Shown here: positions 13,101-25,308 of the stretch, one piece after another | How positions within the stretch are numbered: the first letter of the stretch is position 1 | Layout of the letters: each line of letters starts with the position of its first letter | Origin: Arenicola marina | Lineage: Eukaryota; Annelida; Polychaeta; Arenicolidae | Length of the DNA: 64,000 nt | NCBI GenBank assembly: GCA_964019135.1 | Contig: OZ025255.1 | Span: 26,723,188 to 26,787,187, forward strand | Reading direction: 5' to 3' | Notes under the pieces: generated by a model | Databases searched by the model: none | What the model was told of the DNA's origin: nothing | Seen by the model: the letters and a program-made list of their open reading frames with translations, nothing else | Translations under genes and position numbers: made by a program

Positions 13101-15465
13101 ATAGGAATCAAACTCTGGGTAATCAAATCCAGCTGGCAGGGCTATAGGAATCAAACTTTGGTAATCAAAGCCAGCAGACAGGGCTATAGGAATCAAACTT
13201 TGGGTAATCAAAGCCAGCAGGCAGGGCTAAAGGAATCAAACTTTGGTAATCAAAGCCAGCAGGCAGGGCTATAGGAATCAAACTTTGGTGATCAAAGCCA
13301 GCAGGCAGGGCTATAGGAATCAAACTTTGGGTAATCAAAGCCAGCAGGCAGGGCTATAGAAATCAAACTTTGGTAATCAAAGCCAGCAGGCAGGGCTATA
13401 AGAATCAAACTTTGGCAATCAAAGCCAGCAGGCAGGGCTATAGGAATCAAACTTTGGTAATCAAAGCCAGCAGGCAGGGCTATAGGAATCAAACTTTGGT
13501 AATCAAAGCCAGCAGGCAGGGCTATAGGAATCACACTTTGGGTAATCAAAGCCAGCAGGCAGGGCTATAGGAATCACACTTTGGGTAATCAAAGCCAGCA
13601 TACAGGGCTATAGGAATCAAACTTTGGTAATCAAAGCCAGCAGGCAGGGCTATAGGAATCAAACTTTGGTAATCAAAGCCAGCAGGCAGGGCTATAGGAA
13701 TCAAACTTTGGGTAATCAAAGCCAGCATACAGGGCTATAGGAATCAAACTTTGGGTAATCAAAGCCAGCATACAAGGCTATAGGAATCAAACTTTGGTAA
13801 TCAAAGCCAGCAGGCAGGGCTATAGGAATCAAACTTTGGTAGTCAAAGCCAGCAGGCAGGGCTATAGGAATCAAACTTTGGTAATCAAAGCCAGCAGGCA
13901 GGGCTATAGGAATCAAACTTTGGGTAATCAAAGCCAGCAGACAGGGCTATAGGAATCAAACTTTGGGTAATCAAAGCCAGCATACAGGGCTATAGGAATC
14001 AAACTTTGGGTAATCAAAGCCAGCAGACAGGGCTATAGGAATCAAACTTTGGGTAACCAAAGCCAGCATACAGGGCTATAGGAATCAAACTTTAGGTAAC
14101 CAAAGCCACCATACAGGGTTATAGGAATCAAACTTTGGGTAACCAAAGCCAGCATACAGGGCTAAAAGAATCAAACTTTGGGTAATCAAAGCCAGCAGGC
14201 AGGGTTATAGGAATCAAACTTTGGTAATCAAAGCCAGCAGGCAGGGCTATAGGAATCAAACGTTGGGTAATCAAAGCCAGCAGGCAGGGCTATAGGAATC
14301 AAACTTTGGTTAACCAAAGCCAGCAGGCAGAGCTATAGGAATCAAACTTTGGGTAATCAAAGCCAGCAGGCAGGGCTATAGGAATCAAACTTTGGTAATC
14401 AAAGCCAGCAGGCAGGGCTATAGGAATCAAACTTTGGGTAATCAAAGCCAGCAGGCAGGGCTATAGAAATCAAACTTTGGTAGTCAAAGCCAGCAGGCAG
14501 GGCTATAGGAATCAAACTTTGGGTAGTCAAAGCCAGCAGGCAGGGCTATAGGAATCAAACTTTGGTAATCAAAGCCAGCAGGCAGGGCTATAGGAATCAA
14601 ACTTTGGGTAATCAAAGCCAGCAGGCAGGGCTGTAGGAATCAAACTTTGGTAATCAAAGCCAGCAGGCAGGGCTATAGGAATCAAACTTTGGGTAATCAA
14701 AGCCAGCAGGCCGGGCTATAGGAATCAAACTTTGGGTAACCAAAGCCAGCAGGCAGGGCTATAGGAATCAAACTTTGGGTAATCAAATCCAGCAGGCAGG
14801 GCTATAGGAATCAAACTTTGGTAATCAAAGCCAGCAGACAGGGCTATAGGAATCAAACTTTGGGTAATCAAAGCCAGCAGGCAGGGCTATAGGAATCAAA
14901 CTTTGGTAATCAAAGCCAGCAGGCAGGGCTATAGGAATCAAACTTTGGTAATCAAAGCCAGCAGGCAGGGCTATAGGAATCAAACTTTGGGTAATCAAAG
15001 CCAGCAGGCAGGGCTGTAGGAATCAAACTTTGGTAATCAAAGCCAGCAGGCAGGGCTATAGGAATCAAACTTTGGGTAATCAAAGCCAGCAGGCCGGGCT
15101 ATAGGAATCAAACTTTGGGTAACCAAAGCCAGCAGGCAGGGCTATAGGAATCAAACTTTGGGTAATCAAATCCAGCAGGCAGGGCTATAGGAATCAAACT
15201 TTGGTAATCAAAGCCAGCAGACAGGGCTATAGGAATCAAACTTTGGGTAATCAAAGCCAGCAGGCAGGGCTATAGAAATCAAACTTTGGTAATCAAAGCC
15301 AGCAGGCAGGGCTATAAGAATCAAACTTTGGCAATCAAAGCCAGCAGGCAGGGCTATAGGAATCAAACTTTGGTAATCAAAGCCAGCAGGCAGGGCTATA
15401 GGAATCAAACTTTGGTAATCAAAGCCAGCAGGCAGGGCTATAGGAATCACACTTTGGGTAATCAA
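7190..15465. repeat. higher-order tandem duplication, period about 4,136 bp
   Basis: Distinctive variant units in 7190-11325 recur in the same order in 11326-15465. Examples: AACTAAACTTT at about 7646 and 11782, AATGAAACTTT at about 7688 and 11824, CTAACAGAATCAAACTTCGG at about 8026 and 12162, and TTTGGTATTCAAAG at about 8380 and 12516. The offset is 4,136 bp, becoming 4,135 after a single G is lost near 13623 (GGG at about 9489, GG at 13623). A second difference is GTGACC at about 9918 versus GTAACC at 14054. I noticed only these few differences over about 4.1 kb, so the duplication is either very recent or an assembly duplication. Confidence 0.88.
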
Positions 15466-18400
15466 AGCCAGCATACAGGGCTATAGGAATCAAACTTTGG
15501 GTAATCAAAGCCAGCAGGCAGGGCTATAGGAATCAAACTTTGGTAATCAAAGCCAGCAGGCAGGGCTATAGGAATCAAACTTTGGGTAATCAAAGCCAGC
15601 AGACAGGGCTATAGGAATCAAACTTTGGGTAATCAAAGCCAGCATACAGGGCTATATGAATCAAACAGCAGACAGGGCTATAGGAATTAAACTTTGGGTA
15701 ACCAAAGCCAGCATACAGGGCTATAGGAATCAAACTTTAGGTAACCAAAGCCACCATACAGGGTTATAGGAATCAAACTTTGGGTAATCAAAGCCAGCAG
15801 GCAGGGCTATAGGAATCAAACTTTGGTAATCAAAGCCAGCAGGCAGGGCTATAGGAATCAAACTTTGGGTAATCAAAGCCAGCAGGCAGGGCTATAGGAA
15901 TCAAACTTTGGTAATCAAAGCCAGCAGGCAGGGCTATAGGAATCAAAATTTGGGTAATCAAAGCCAGCAGGCCGGGCTATAGGAATCAAACTTTGGGTAA
16001 CCAAAGCCAGCAGGCAGGGCTATAGGAATCAAACTCTGGGTAATCAAATCCAGCTGGCAGGGCTATAGGAATCAAACTTTGGTAATCAAAGCCAGCAGAC
16101 AGGGCTATAGGAATCAAACTTTGGGTAATCAAAGCCAGCAGGCAGGGCTAAAGGAATCAAACTTTGGTAATCAAAGCCAGCAGGCAGGGCTATAGGAATC
16201 AAACTTTGGTGATCAAAGCCAGCAGGCAGGGCTATAGGAATCAAACTTTGGGTAATCAAAGCCAGCAGGCAGGGCTATAGAAATCAAACTTTGGTAATCA
16301 AAGCCAGCAGGCAGGGCTATAAGAATCAAACTTTGGCAATCAAAGCCAGCAGGCAGGGCTATAGGAATCAAACTTTGGTAATCAAAGCCAGCAGGCAGGG
16401 CTATAGGAATCAAACTTTGGTAATCAAAGCCAGCAGGCAGGGCTATAGGAATCACACTTTGGGTAATCAAAGCCAGCAGGCAGGGCTATAGGAATCACAC
16501 TTTGGGTAATCAAAGCCAGCATACAGGGCTATAGGAATCAAACTTTGGTAATCAAAGCCAGCAGGCAGGGCTATAGGAATCAAACTTTGGTAATCAAAGC
16601 CAGCAGGCAGGGCTATAGGAATCAAACTTTGGGTAATCAAAGCCAGCATACAGGGCTATAGGAATCAAACTTTGGGTAATCAAAGCCAGCATACAAGGCT
16701 ATAGGAATCAAACTTTGGTAATCAAAGCCAGCAGGCAGGGCTATAGGAATCAAACTTTGGTAGTCAAAGCCAGCAGGCAGGGCTATAGGAATCAAACTTT
16801 GGTAATCAAAGCCAGCAGGCAGGGCTATAGGAATCAAACTTTGGGTAATCAAAGCCAGCAGACAGGGCTATAGGAATCAAACTTTGGGTAATCAAAGCCA
16901 GCATACAGGGCTATAGGAATCAAACTTTGGGTAATCAAAGCCAGCAGACAGGGCTATAGGAATCAAACTTTGGGTGACCAAAGCCAGCATACAGGGCTAT
17001 AGGAATCAAACTTTAGGTAACCAAAGCCACCATACAGGGTTATAGGAATCAAACTTTGGGTAACCAAAGCCAGCATACAGGGCTAAAAGAATCAAACTTT
17101 GGGTAATCAAAGCCAGCAGGCAGGGTTATAGGAATCAAACTTTGGTAATCAAAGCCAGCAGGCAGGGCTATAGGAATCAAACGTTGGGTAATCAAAGCCA
17201 GCAGGCAGGGCTATAGGAATCAAACTTTGGTTAACCAAAGCCAGCAGGCAGAGCTATAGGAATCAAACTTTGGGTAATCAAAGCCAGCAGGCAGGGCTAT
17301 AGGAATCAAACTTTGGTAATCAAAGCCAGCAGGCAGGGCTATAGGAATCAAACTTTGGGTAATCAAAGCCAGCAGGCAGGGCTATAGAAATCAAACTTTG
17401 GTAGTCAAAGCCAGCAGGCAGGGCTATAGGAATCAAACTTTGGGTAGTCAAAGCCAGCAGGCAAGGCTATAGGAATCAAACTTTGGTAATCAAAGCCAGC
17501 AGGCAGGGCTATAGGAATCAAACTTTGGGTAATCAAAGCCAGCAGGCAGGGCTGTAGGAATCAAACTTTGGTAATCAAAGCCAGCAGGCAGGGCTATAGG
17601 AATCAAACTTTGGGTAATCAAAGCCAGCAGGCCGGGCTATAGGAATCAAACTTTGGGTAACCAAAGCCAGCAGGCAGGGCTATAGGAATCAAACTTTGGG
17701 TAATCAAATCCAGCAGGCAGGGCTATAGGAATCAAACTTTGGTAATCAAAGCCAGCAGACAGGGCTATAGGAATCAAACTTTGGGTAATCAAAGCCAGCA
17801 GGCAGGGCTATAGGAATCAAACTTTGGTAATCAAAGCCAGCAGGCAGGGCTATAGGAATCAAACTTTGGTAATCAAAGCCAGCAGGCAGGGCTATAGGAA
17901 TCAAACTTTGGGTAATCAAAGCCAGCAGGCAGGGCTGTAGGAATCAAACTTTGGTAATCAAAGCCAGCAGGCAGGGCTATAGGAATCAAACTTTGGGTAA
18001 TCAAAGCCAGCAGGCCGGGCTATAGGAATCAAACTTTGGGTAACCAAAGCCAGCAGGCAGGGCTATAGGAATCAAACTTTGGGTAATCAAATCCAGCAGG
18101 CAGGGCTATAGGAATCAAACTTTGGTAATCAAAGCCAGCAGACAGGGCTATAGGAATCAAACTTTGGGTAATCAAAGCCAGCAGGCAGGGCTATAGAAAT
18201 CAAACTTTGGTAATCAAAGCCAGCAGGCAGGGCTATAAGAATCAAACTTTGGCAATCAAAGCCAGCAGGCAGGGCTATAGGAATCAAACTTTGGGTAATC
18301 AAAGCCAGCAGGCAGGGCTATAGGAATCAAACTTTGGTAATCAAAGCCAGCAGGCAGGGCTATAGGAATCACACTTTGGGTAATCAAAGCCAGCATACAG

Positions 18401-18746
18401 GGCTATAGGAATCAAACTTTGGGTAATCAAAGCCAGCAGGCAGGGCTATAGGAATCAAACTTTGGTAATCAAAGCCAGCAGGCAGGGCTATAGGAATCAA
18501 ACTTTGGGTAATCAAAGCCAGCAGACAGGGCTATAGGAATCAAACTTTGGGTAATCAAAGCCAGCATACAGGGCTATATGAATCAAACAGCAGACAGGGC
18601 TATAGGAATTAAACTTTGGGTAACCAAAGCCAGCATACAGGGCTATAGGAATCAAACTTTAGGTAACCAAAGCCACCATACAGGGTTATAGGAATCAAAC
18701 TTTGGGTAATCAAAGCCAGCAGGCAGGGCTATAGGAATCAAACTTT
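12905..18746. repeat. second higher-order duplication, period about 2,921 bp
   Basis: The variant order of 12905-15825 is repeated in 15826-18746. Markers include CTCTGGGTAATCAAATCC at about 13113 and 16034, the run with a GGCAATC unit near 13414 and 16335, and the partial unit AATCAAACAGCAGACAGG at about 15659 and 18580. The third block shares GTGACC (about 16975) with the first block of the 4.1-kb duplication and the shortened GG (about 16543) with the second. The marker AATCAAACAGCAGACAGG occurs again near 20442, and a segment like 15208-15474 recurs at 19692-19958. Duplication therefore continued in shorter pieces to the right. Confidence 0.85.
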
Positions 18747-21700
18747 GGGTAACCAAAGCCAACATACAGAGCTATGGGAATCAAACTTTGGGTAATCAAA
18801 GCCAGCATACAGGTCTATAGGAATCAAACTTTGGGTAGCCAAAGCCAGCATACAGGGCTATAGGAATCAAACTTTGGGTAACCAAAGCCACCATACAGGG
18901 CTATAGGAATCAAACTTTGGGTAACCAAAGCCACCATACAGGGCTATAGGAATCAAACTTTGGGTAATCAAAGCCAGCAGGCAGGGTTATAGGAATCAAA
19001 CTTTGGGTAACCAAAGCCAGCAAACAGGGCTAAAAGAATCAAACTTTGGGTAATCAAAGCCAGCAGGCAGGGTTATAGGAATCAAACTTTGGTAATCAAA
19101 GCCAGCAGGCAGGGCTATAGGAATCAAACTTTGGGTAATCAAAGCCAGCAGGCAGGGCTATAGGAATCAAACTTTGGTTAACCAAAGCCAGCAGGCAGAG
19201 CTATAGGAATCAAACTTTGGGTAATCAAAGCCAGCAGGCAGGGCTATAGGAATCAAACTTTGGTAATCAAAGCCAGCAGGCAGGGCTATAGAAATCAAAC
19301 TTTGGTAATCAAAGCCAGCAGGCAGGACTATAGGAATCCAACTTTGGGTAGTCAAAGCCAGCAGGCAGGGTTATAGGAATCAAACTTTGGTAATCAAAGC
19401 CAGCAGGCAGGGCTATAGGAATCAAACTTTGGGTAATCAAAGCCAGCCGGCAGGGCTGTAGGAATCAAACTTTGGGTAACCAAAGCCAGCAGGCAGGGCT
19501 ATGGGAATCAAACTTTGGGTAATCAAATCCAGCAGGCAGGGCTATAGGAATCAAACTTTGGTAATCAAAGCCAGCAGACAGGGCTATAGGAATCAAACTT
19601 TGGGTAATCAAAGCCAGCAGGCAGGGCTATAGGAATCAAACTTTGGTAATCAAAGCCAGCAGGCAGGGCTATAGGAATCAAACTTTGGTAATCAAAGCCA
19701 GCAGGCAGGGCTATAGGAATCAAACTTTGGGTAATCAAAGCCAGCAGGCAGGGCTATAGAAATCAAACTTTGGTAATCAAAGCCAGCAGGCAGGGCTATA
19801 AGAATCAAACTTTGGCAATCAAAGCCAGTAGGCAGGGCTATAGGAATCAAACTTTGGTAATCAAAGCCAGCAGGCAGGGCTATAGGAATCAAACTTTGGT
19901 AATCAAAGCCAGCAGGCAGGGCTATAGGAATCACACTTTGGGTAATCAAAGCCAGCATACAGGGCTATAGGAATCAAACTTTGAGTAATCAAAGCCAGCA
20001 TACAGGGCTATAGGAATCAAACTTTGGTAATCAAAGCCAGCAGGCAGGGCTATAGGAATCAAACTTTGATAATCAAAGCCAGCAGGCAGGGCTATAGGAA
20101 TCAAACTTTGGTAATCAAAGCCAGCAGGCAGGGCTATAGGAATCAAACTTTGGGTAATCAAAGCCAGCATACAGGGCTATAGGAATCAAACTTTGGGTAA
20201 TCAAAGCCAGCATACAGGGCTATAGGAATCAAACTTTGGTAATCAAAGCCAGCAGGCAGGGCTGTAGGAATCAAACTTTGGTAGTCAAAGCCAGCAGGCA
20301 GGGCTATAGGAATCAAACTTTGGTAATCAAAGCCAGCAGGCAGGGCTATAGGAATCAAACTTTGGGTAATCAAAGCCAGCAGACAGGGCTATAGGAATCA
20401 AACTTTGGGTAATCAAAGCCAGCATACAGGGCTATAGGAATCAAACAGCAGACAGGGCTATAGGAATTAAACTTTGGGTAACCAAAGCCAGCATACAGGT
20501 CTATAGGAATCAAACTTTAGGTAACCAAAGCCACCATACAGGGTTATAGGAATCAAACTTTGGGTAATCAAAGCCAGCAGGCAGGGCTATAGGAATCAAA
20601 CTTTGGGTAACCAAAGCCAGCATACAGAGCTATAGGAATCAAACTTTGGGTAACCAAAGCCACCATACAGGGCTATAGGAATCAAACTTTGGGTAACCAA
20701 AGCCACCATACAGGGCTATAGGAATCCAACTTTGGGTAACCAAAGCCAGCATACAGGGCTAAAAGAATCAAACTTTGGGTAATCAAAGCCAGCAGGCAGG
20801 GTTATAGGAATCAAACTTTGGTAATCAAAGCCAGCAGGCAGGGCTATAGGAATCAAACTTTGGGTAATCAAAGCCAGCAGGCGGGGCTATAGGAATCAAA
20901 CTTTGGTTAACCAAAGCCAGCAGGCAGAGTTATAGGAATCAAACTTTGGGTAATCAAAGCCAGCAGGCAGGGCTATAGGAGTCAAACTTTGGTAATCAAA
21001 GCCAGCAGGCAGGGCTATAGGAATCAAACTTTGGGTAATCAAAGCCAGCAGGCAGGGCTATAGAAATCAAACTTTGGTAATCAAAGCCAGCAGGCAGGGC
21101 TATAGGAATCAAACTTTGGCAATCAAAGCCAGCAGGCAGGGCTATAGGAATCAAACTTTGGTAATCAAAGCCAGCAGGCCGGGCTATAGGAATCAAACTT
21201 TGGTAATCAAAGCCAGCAGGCAGGGCTATAGGAATCCAACTTTGGGTAGTCAAAGCCAGCAGACAGGGCTATAGGAATCAAACTTTGGTAATCAAAGCCA
21301 GCAGGCAGGGCTATAGGAATCAAACTTTGGGTAATCAAAGCCAGCAGGCAGGGCTGTAGGAATCAAACTTTGGTAATCAAAGCCAGGAGGCAGGGTTATA
21401 GGAATCAAACTTTGGTAATCAAAGCCAGCAGGCAGGGCTATAGGAATCAAACTTTGGGTAATCAGAGCCAGCAGGCAGGGCTGTAGGAATCAAACTTTGG
21501 TAATCAAAGCCGGCAGGCAGGGTTATAGGAATCAAACTTTGGTAATCAAAGCCAGCAGGCAGGGCTATAGGAATCAAACTTTGGGTAATCAAAGCTAGCA
21601 GGCAGGGCTGTAGGAATCAAACTTTGGTAATCAAAGCCAGCAGGCAGGGCTATAGGAATCAAACTTTGGGTAATCAAAGCTAGCAGGCAGGGCTGTAGGA

Positions 21701-21945
21701 ATCAAACTTTGGTAATCAAAGCCAGCAGGCAGGGCTATAGGAATCCAACTTTGGGTAACCAAAGCCAGCAGGCAGGGCTATAGGTATCAAACTTTGGTAA
21801 TCAAAGCCAGCAGGCAGGGTTATAGGAATCAAACTTTGGTAATGAAAGCCAGCAGGCAGGGCTATAGGAATCAAACTTTGGTAATCAAAGCCAGCAGGCA
21901 GGGCTATAGGAATCAAACTTTGGTAATCAAAGCCAGCAGGCAAAG

Positions 21946-22439
21946 TTAAGAATCGAACTGGTGTTAATCGTAGCATATGTAGCATTCGATGCAAAAGCTA
22001 CGAACGGTGGTAACATCGTAATGTAACAACCGCTTCAACAAGGCACATGGATTGTTTACTATGTGTTTATAGTAACCACTAAATGCAACCACCGTTGAAA
22101 TAGTGTGCTGGTATTCATAGTAACTCTTAATATGGCAACGATAAAACATGTTCGGAGCAAGATACCCTCAATAGCAACTAGTCAGTGCTACAGTTTCAAC
22201 CATTGCAAATGATGATTTACCACGCCGGTGAGACAACCGGTTCAATAATATACATTTAGATTCTTTATATTTTGCGATAACGGCATAATATAGCGATCGT
22301 TACTGCTGTGAATTACAGTTGTATACGTTGCAATAGCAAATAATAAAGCAGTGAGTATAGTCTATGTATAACCTATAGAGTCTATGGTAACCACACACAG
22401 CACCAAACACCACAGCAGTGGATCGCCGTTGTAGAATCT
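21946..22439. other. unique AT-richer sequence right of the satellite
   Basis: Composition changes abruptly to balanced or AT-rich sequence without G tracts. The first 30 bases still resemble a decayed satellite unit. No open frame with splice signals was found. Confidence 0.5.
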
Positions 22440-22679
22440 TTACCAGCAATCAATCAAGTGGGGAATAACAAACCTCAACCTTGCACCCCGCAGGTACCGT
22501 ATGACAGGGTTCAGGTCAATGTTAAAGTATAGGCCAAAATTATCTGGACTGGGAAAACGTGTTCTGAACGGCAGGGTTGTCATATTGCCGGGGTTGTCTT
22601 GAGGCGGGGTTCCAATGCAATTGGAGTATCCATGCATGTTCATTGTATCGTTATCTAACCGCCCCTCCCAGCCACATTC
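22440..22679 (-). CDS. unidentified open frame, possible gene or transposon remnant
   Basis: A minus-strand frame open from just after an in-frame TGA near 22680 to a TAA at 22440-22442, 79 codons, with the first ATG at 22643-22641 (67 codons). The translation is not low-complexity. It has a polar Gly/Asn/Pro-rich start with two Cys, then a mixed stretch with LPFRTRFPSPDNFGLYF, and ends LRFVIPHLIDCW. No family is recognised. It lies 75 bp past the end of another minus-strand frame but in a different phase, so the pair could be fragments of one decayed coding region or two exons. Codon-like composition is the only support. Confidence 0.3.
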   Translation of the reverse strand, partial: ECGWEGRLDNDTMNMHGYSNCIGTPPQDNPGNMTTLPFRTRFPSPDNFGLYFNIDLNPVIRYLRGARLRFVIPHLIDCW

Positions 22680-22753
22680 TCAACACGGCTTAGCCACATT
22701 AGTGAGAAGCGATTGAGTGACGGTCTACAGTGATGTATGGCGTATACACGGTA

Positions 22754-22984
22754 TTACAGCAGCGGCGCCTGCTGGGTAAAAGCCGCAATAGGCTCTGCGA
22801 CACCCACCATCGATCGTACTAAGGGTTGGAGTTCTTCTCGATTCATTGTGTGAATGTCTATGTTACTCAGCACAGGATAAATATTGTATGTCTGTTTTTC
22901 TTCCACAATATCCACAATTATCCCTTGTGGATATGGCTTCGCTTCAACTATTAATTGATCCTCCCCCAATATGTCCGTCTCACA
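22754..22984 (-). CDS. unidentified open frame, possible gene or transposon remnant
   Basis: A minus-strand frame open from an in-frame TAG at about 22985 to a TAA at 22754-22756, 76 codons. There is no ATG at its start: the first methionine is internal, so it would have to be an exon or a truncated piece. AG dinucleotides at about 22985 and 22979 could serve as acceptors, but the pyrimidine tract upstream is poor. The translation is acidic and mixed, with motifs GEDQLIVEAKPYPQGIIVDI and MNREELQPLVRSMVGVAEPI, and ends in a short Gln/Pro/Leu tail. No family is recognised. The good amino-acid composition is what distinguishes it from the surrounding frames. Confidence 0.35.
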   Translation of the reverse strand, partial: CETDILGEDQLIVEAKPYPQGIIVDIVEEKQTYNIYPVLSNIDIHTMNREELQPLVRSMVGVAEPIAAFTQQAPLL

Positions 22985-24996
22985 CTAATAAATCTGACAT
23001 TGATTATCATGTTATATATATATATGTATTTAGGCGCGTTCTGTGTGTTTAGTTAAAGTTATCTTAGTAACACATATTATAATTAATGTACCCAACACAG
23101 GCGAGGTGACGTAATAGACCGATCCAGGCTGTCAATCATTCACTGACGTCACTGTTCCCCATGGGATGGTTAGGAGTCCTTTAAAGATGTAAATTGCATC
23201 TCTCGCTTCCGAAAGCAATAAAAGAGCTGACTGAGGCCATCTTTGGATCCACGAAATGTCTTGTTGTAGCAAATGTCATAAGTGAGTTAAACTGAATCAA
23301 CCGTTCGCTCTAACATGGAAGAACCGTCGGACCCTGTAAGATCAAGTCAGTTTAGTTCATCTACAGATTGCAAGAGGGAAGTCGTGTTTCGGTTCAAGGC
23401 GCGTAGGCTACTCTACATGGATTCTGTGTCACTATATGGACGATCGACCATTATCCTTTGAAGGTGGAATATGATGCAATCATGCAAATTATTGGATACT
23501 AAGAGGATATGATATGCAGCAATGTTGTGATTGTGGTTAAAGCAAGGAACACCTCGTTAAGTGCGTTGAAGGACTTTTGGTGGTATTCATAAGCATTTTT
23601 TTTAATGTCATTACTGAAGCATATAAGAAAATATCGTTATGTATTTTGCACAAGAATTACCTTGGATCTCAATTTCAGTTTCTAAAATTGCATTTCGTGA
23701 TCAACGCTTGTTTTAAAGAGCGATGCATATCTGTTTTGCTGGAGCATTCCATCGGGCGTCAAGCTTCCTGTTTATCGTCCGTTGTGGATGAGACTTGTTT
23801 CAGAGTAGTTCACTTATTGCTCATGACTGGCATTGACCGCGATTGTCGATTTCGTAACATAGAAAGAACATTTTTCAACTGAAATATACTTTGATCTCGT
23901 TGAGTCAATCTCGAAAATTAATGTACGGTTTAGACAATAGGATGACGTCATTAATGTACAGTTTAGACAATAGGATGACGTCATAACAGCACTTTAAGTC
24001 AGACAAACAAGTCGGACAAACAAAGCAACATGTCACTTTATTGTCAGTTTCAGAGGTGAGTATTTCTCACTTGTACTTACCATCAGCTATGATTGTACAT
24101 TTTATACTCACGATTATGCATAAAGGACTTAGAGTCTAATCGATTCAACTCTTCCAGGAAGAGAAGAGCTCATCCAAGAATAGAGAATATGAGCGATGAA
24201 TCGATCGCGTCTGACGAGTTGGAAGAGTAGTTTCAATATGGCCAACGGAAACTCACTTATAGCTCACAATTTATCGCCCACGTCCTTATATTATCGCCCA
24301 ACTTCAACTGATAGATACATGGGTAACTGTTGGGCCCTCATATACCGGAAACATATCTTTCAAATAACAAAATAAAAGGTCTTACATATGTTTCACAGAA
24401 TTTTATTCATTGTTTCATTCATGTATTTCCCCTAAAACCTATTTTGTCACACTGAGCGAATATTGCATAGTTAGCTTCAGCCATCTTGGAATAGCCTCTA
24501 CCTCTTCTCACTTCCACCTACCTGGGCGGAAGAGCAGAAGAGGTCTTCTCGGAATAGAAGAGGCAAAACGATCGTACTGCATGCACTCTTCCAGAAGAGG
24601 TAGACGTTGGAAGAGGCGAATCGATCACGCCCTAAATGTCGGAGTATGGGTCGGTCTATTGCACTGCCATAATGCCCGCCCCCCCCCCCATAATGGCTTG
24701 CCAAGTCTGCCTTGTCTATGGGTCATAGGTCACGATGGCGGGACGATGTGTGGGCAATCTGTTGGCCATTGGTCAGCGCTGAAATGAATTACAATATGAG
24801 GCAATATTTGGGGGATTCTTTTTGTAGATATTCGCTATATTTCCACAATCGATTAGGTGGATTTCATGGCTAAGTGTCTGTGTAGGCCTATCACACGTCA
24901 CCCGCCCATTCACCTCTGGACAGTACTGAGGACTGTTACCTGTGCTGGATGGGGTCAAGGGTGTTGACGGGCCCAGGAGCCCTTGTAGGGGCGGAG
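22985..24996. other. unique sequence, no supported gene
   Basis: AT-richer unique DNA with a TGACGTCA at 23144-23151 and the tandem CRE pair listed separately. A 45-codon plus-strand frame ending at a TAG at 24228-24230 (its end reads MSDESIASDELEE) is protein-like but short. The blocks CTCTTCCAG, GTTGGAAGAG and GAATCGATC recur at 24140-24240 and 24530-24640, so this is probably a small diverged repeat family. Nothing firm can be annotated. Confidence 0.45.
23918..23983. promoter_or_regulatory. two tandem 33-bp units, each ending in a CRE palindrome
   Basis: Two exact-length 33-bp copies, 23918-23950 and 23951-23983, differ at one base (TACGG versus TACAG). Each ends in the full palindrome TGACGTCA, the consensus cAMP-response element bound by CREB/ATF bZIP proteins in animals (established knowledge). 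No transcription start or core promoter could be assigned next to it, so regulatory function is inference. A simple two-copy minisatellite is the alternative. Confidence 0.45.
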
Positions 24997-25073
24997 AGGG
25001 CGAGTGATGGGGGTGGGAGGAGGGCGAGTGATGGGGGTGGGAGGAGGGCGAGTGATGGGGGTGGGAGGAGGGC
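24997..25073. repeat. 24-bp minisatellite, 3 copies
   Basis: Three identical 24-bp units beginning AGGGCGAGTGATGGGGGTGG. The multiple-of-three length keeps a proline-rich minus-strand frame open, which is a by-product of the repeat. Confidence 0.9.
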
Positions 25074-25243
25074 AGCGGTGCGACCTGAGCGGTGAAGGGT
25101 GAGCGACCTGAAGGGTGAAGGATGAACGACCGACGCAGTGGGGTCTTAGCAGGGCAGACACCCAGGTCACCCCCCCCCTCTCCCCCCCCCCCCCACACAT
25201 CCACGTTCCCACCCCTACCCCCTTCTCTCCCTGTCTCACTCAG

Positions 25244-25308
25244 ATTCAGATTCGGAATCAATATCGCTTATTTTATCATTCACTATTTCCGACGGAGATG
25301 AAGGAAAG
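25244..25308 (+). CDS. candidate 65-bp internal exon, unidentified
   Basis: About 70 bases of C/T-rich sequence with CACTCAG at 25237-25243 directly precede a segment of ordinary composition that ends AAGGAAAG followed by GTGGGT (donor-like) at 25309. Two frames are open through it. One is basic and aromatic (starts IQIRNQYRLF). The other is acidic/serine-rich (starts SDSESISLIL and ends SDGDEGK). The sharp change from C-tract to balanced sequence exactly between acceptor and donor suggests an exon. There is no partner exon within reach, so phase and gene are unknown. Confidence 0.25.

Larger units (their letters stand above)
6635..21945. repeat. 15.3-kb satellite of 42/43-bp units, about 360 copies
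   Basis: Uninterrupted head-to-tail array. Each unit contains ATAGGAATCAAACTTTGGGT, then AATCAAAGCCAGCAGGCAGG and GCT. Two length classes exist: 43 bp with TTTGGGTAATC and 42 bp with TTTGGTAATC. Variant positions recur: CAGCAGGCAGG, CAGCAGACAGG, CAGCATACAGG and CACCATACAGG; GTAATC versus GTAACC. Within a unit, CTTTG and CAAAG, and AGCC and GGCT, are inverted and could form two small hairpins. The 42-bp class is 14 codons long, so runs of it leave frames of up to about 99 codons open; these are repeat by-products. The left third is mostly 43-bp units; the 42-bp class becomes frequent after about 8160. The array ends in a decayed unit near 21945-21980. Confidence 0.97.

Noticed and set aside
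6635..21945. CRISPR array
   Set aside because: The units are directly adjacent with no unique spacers, all parts of each unit repeat, and the setting is animal-like with no cas genes.
8178..21994. Repeat proteins of 60-99 residues in the 42/43-bp satellite
   Set aside because: Open only where consecutive 42-bp units occur, on both strands simultaneously, and broken by every 43-bp unit.
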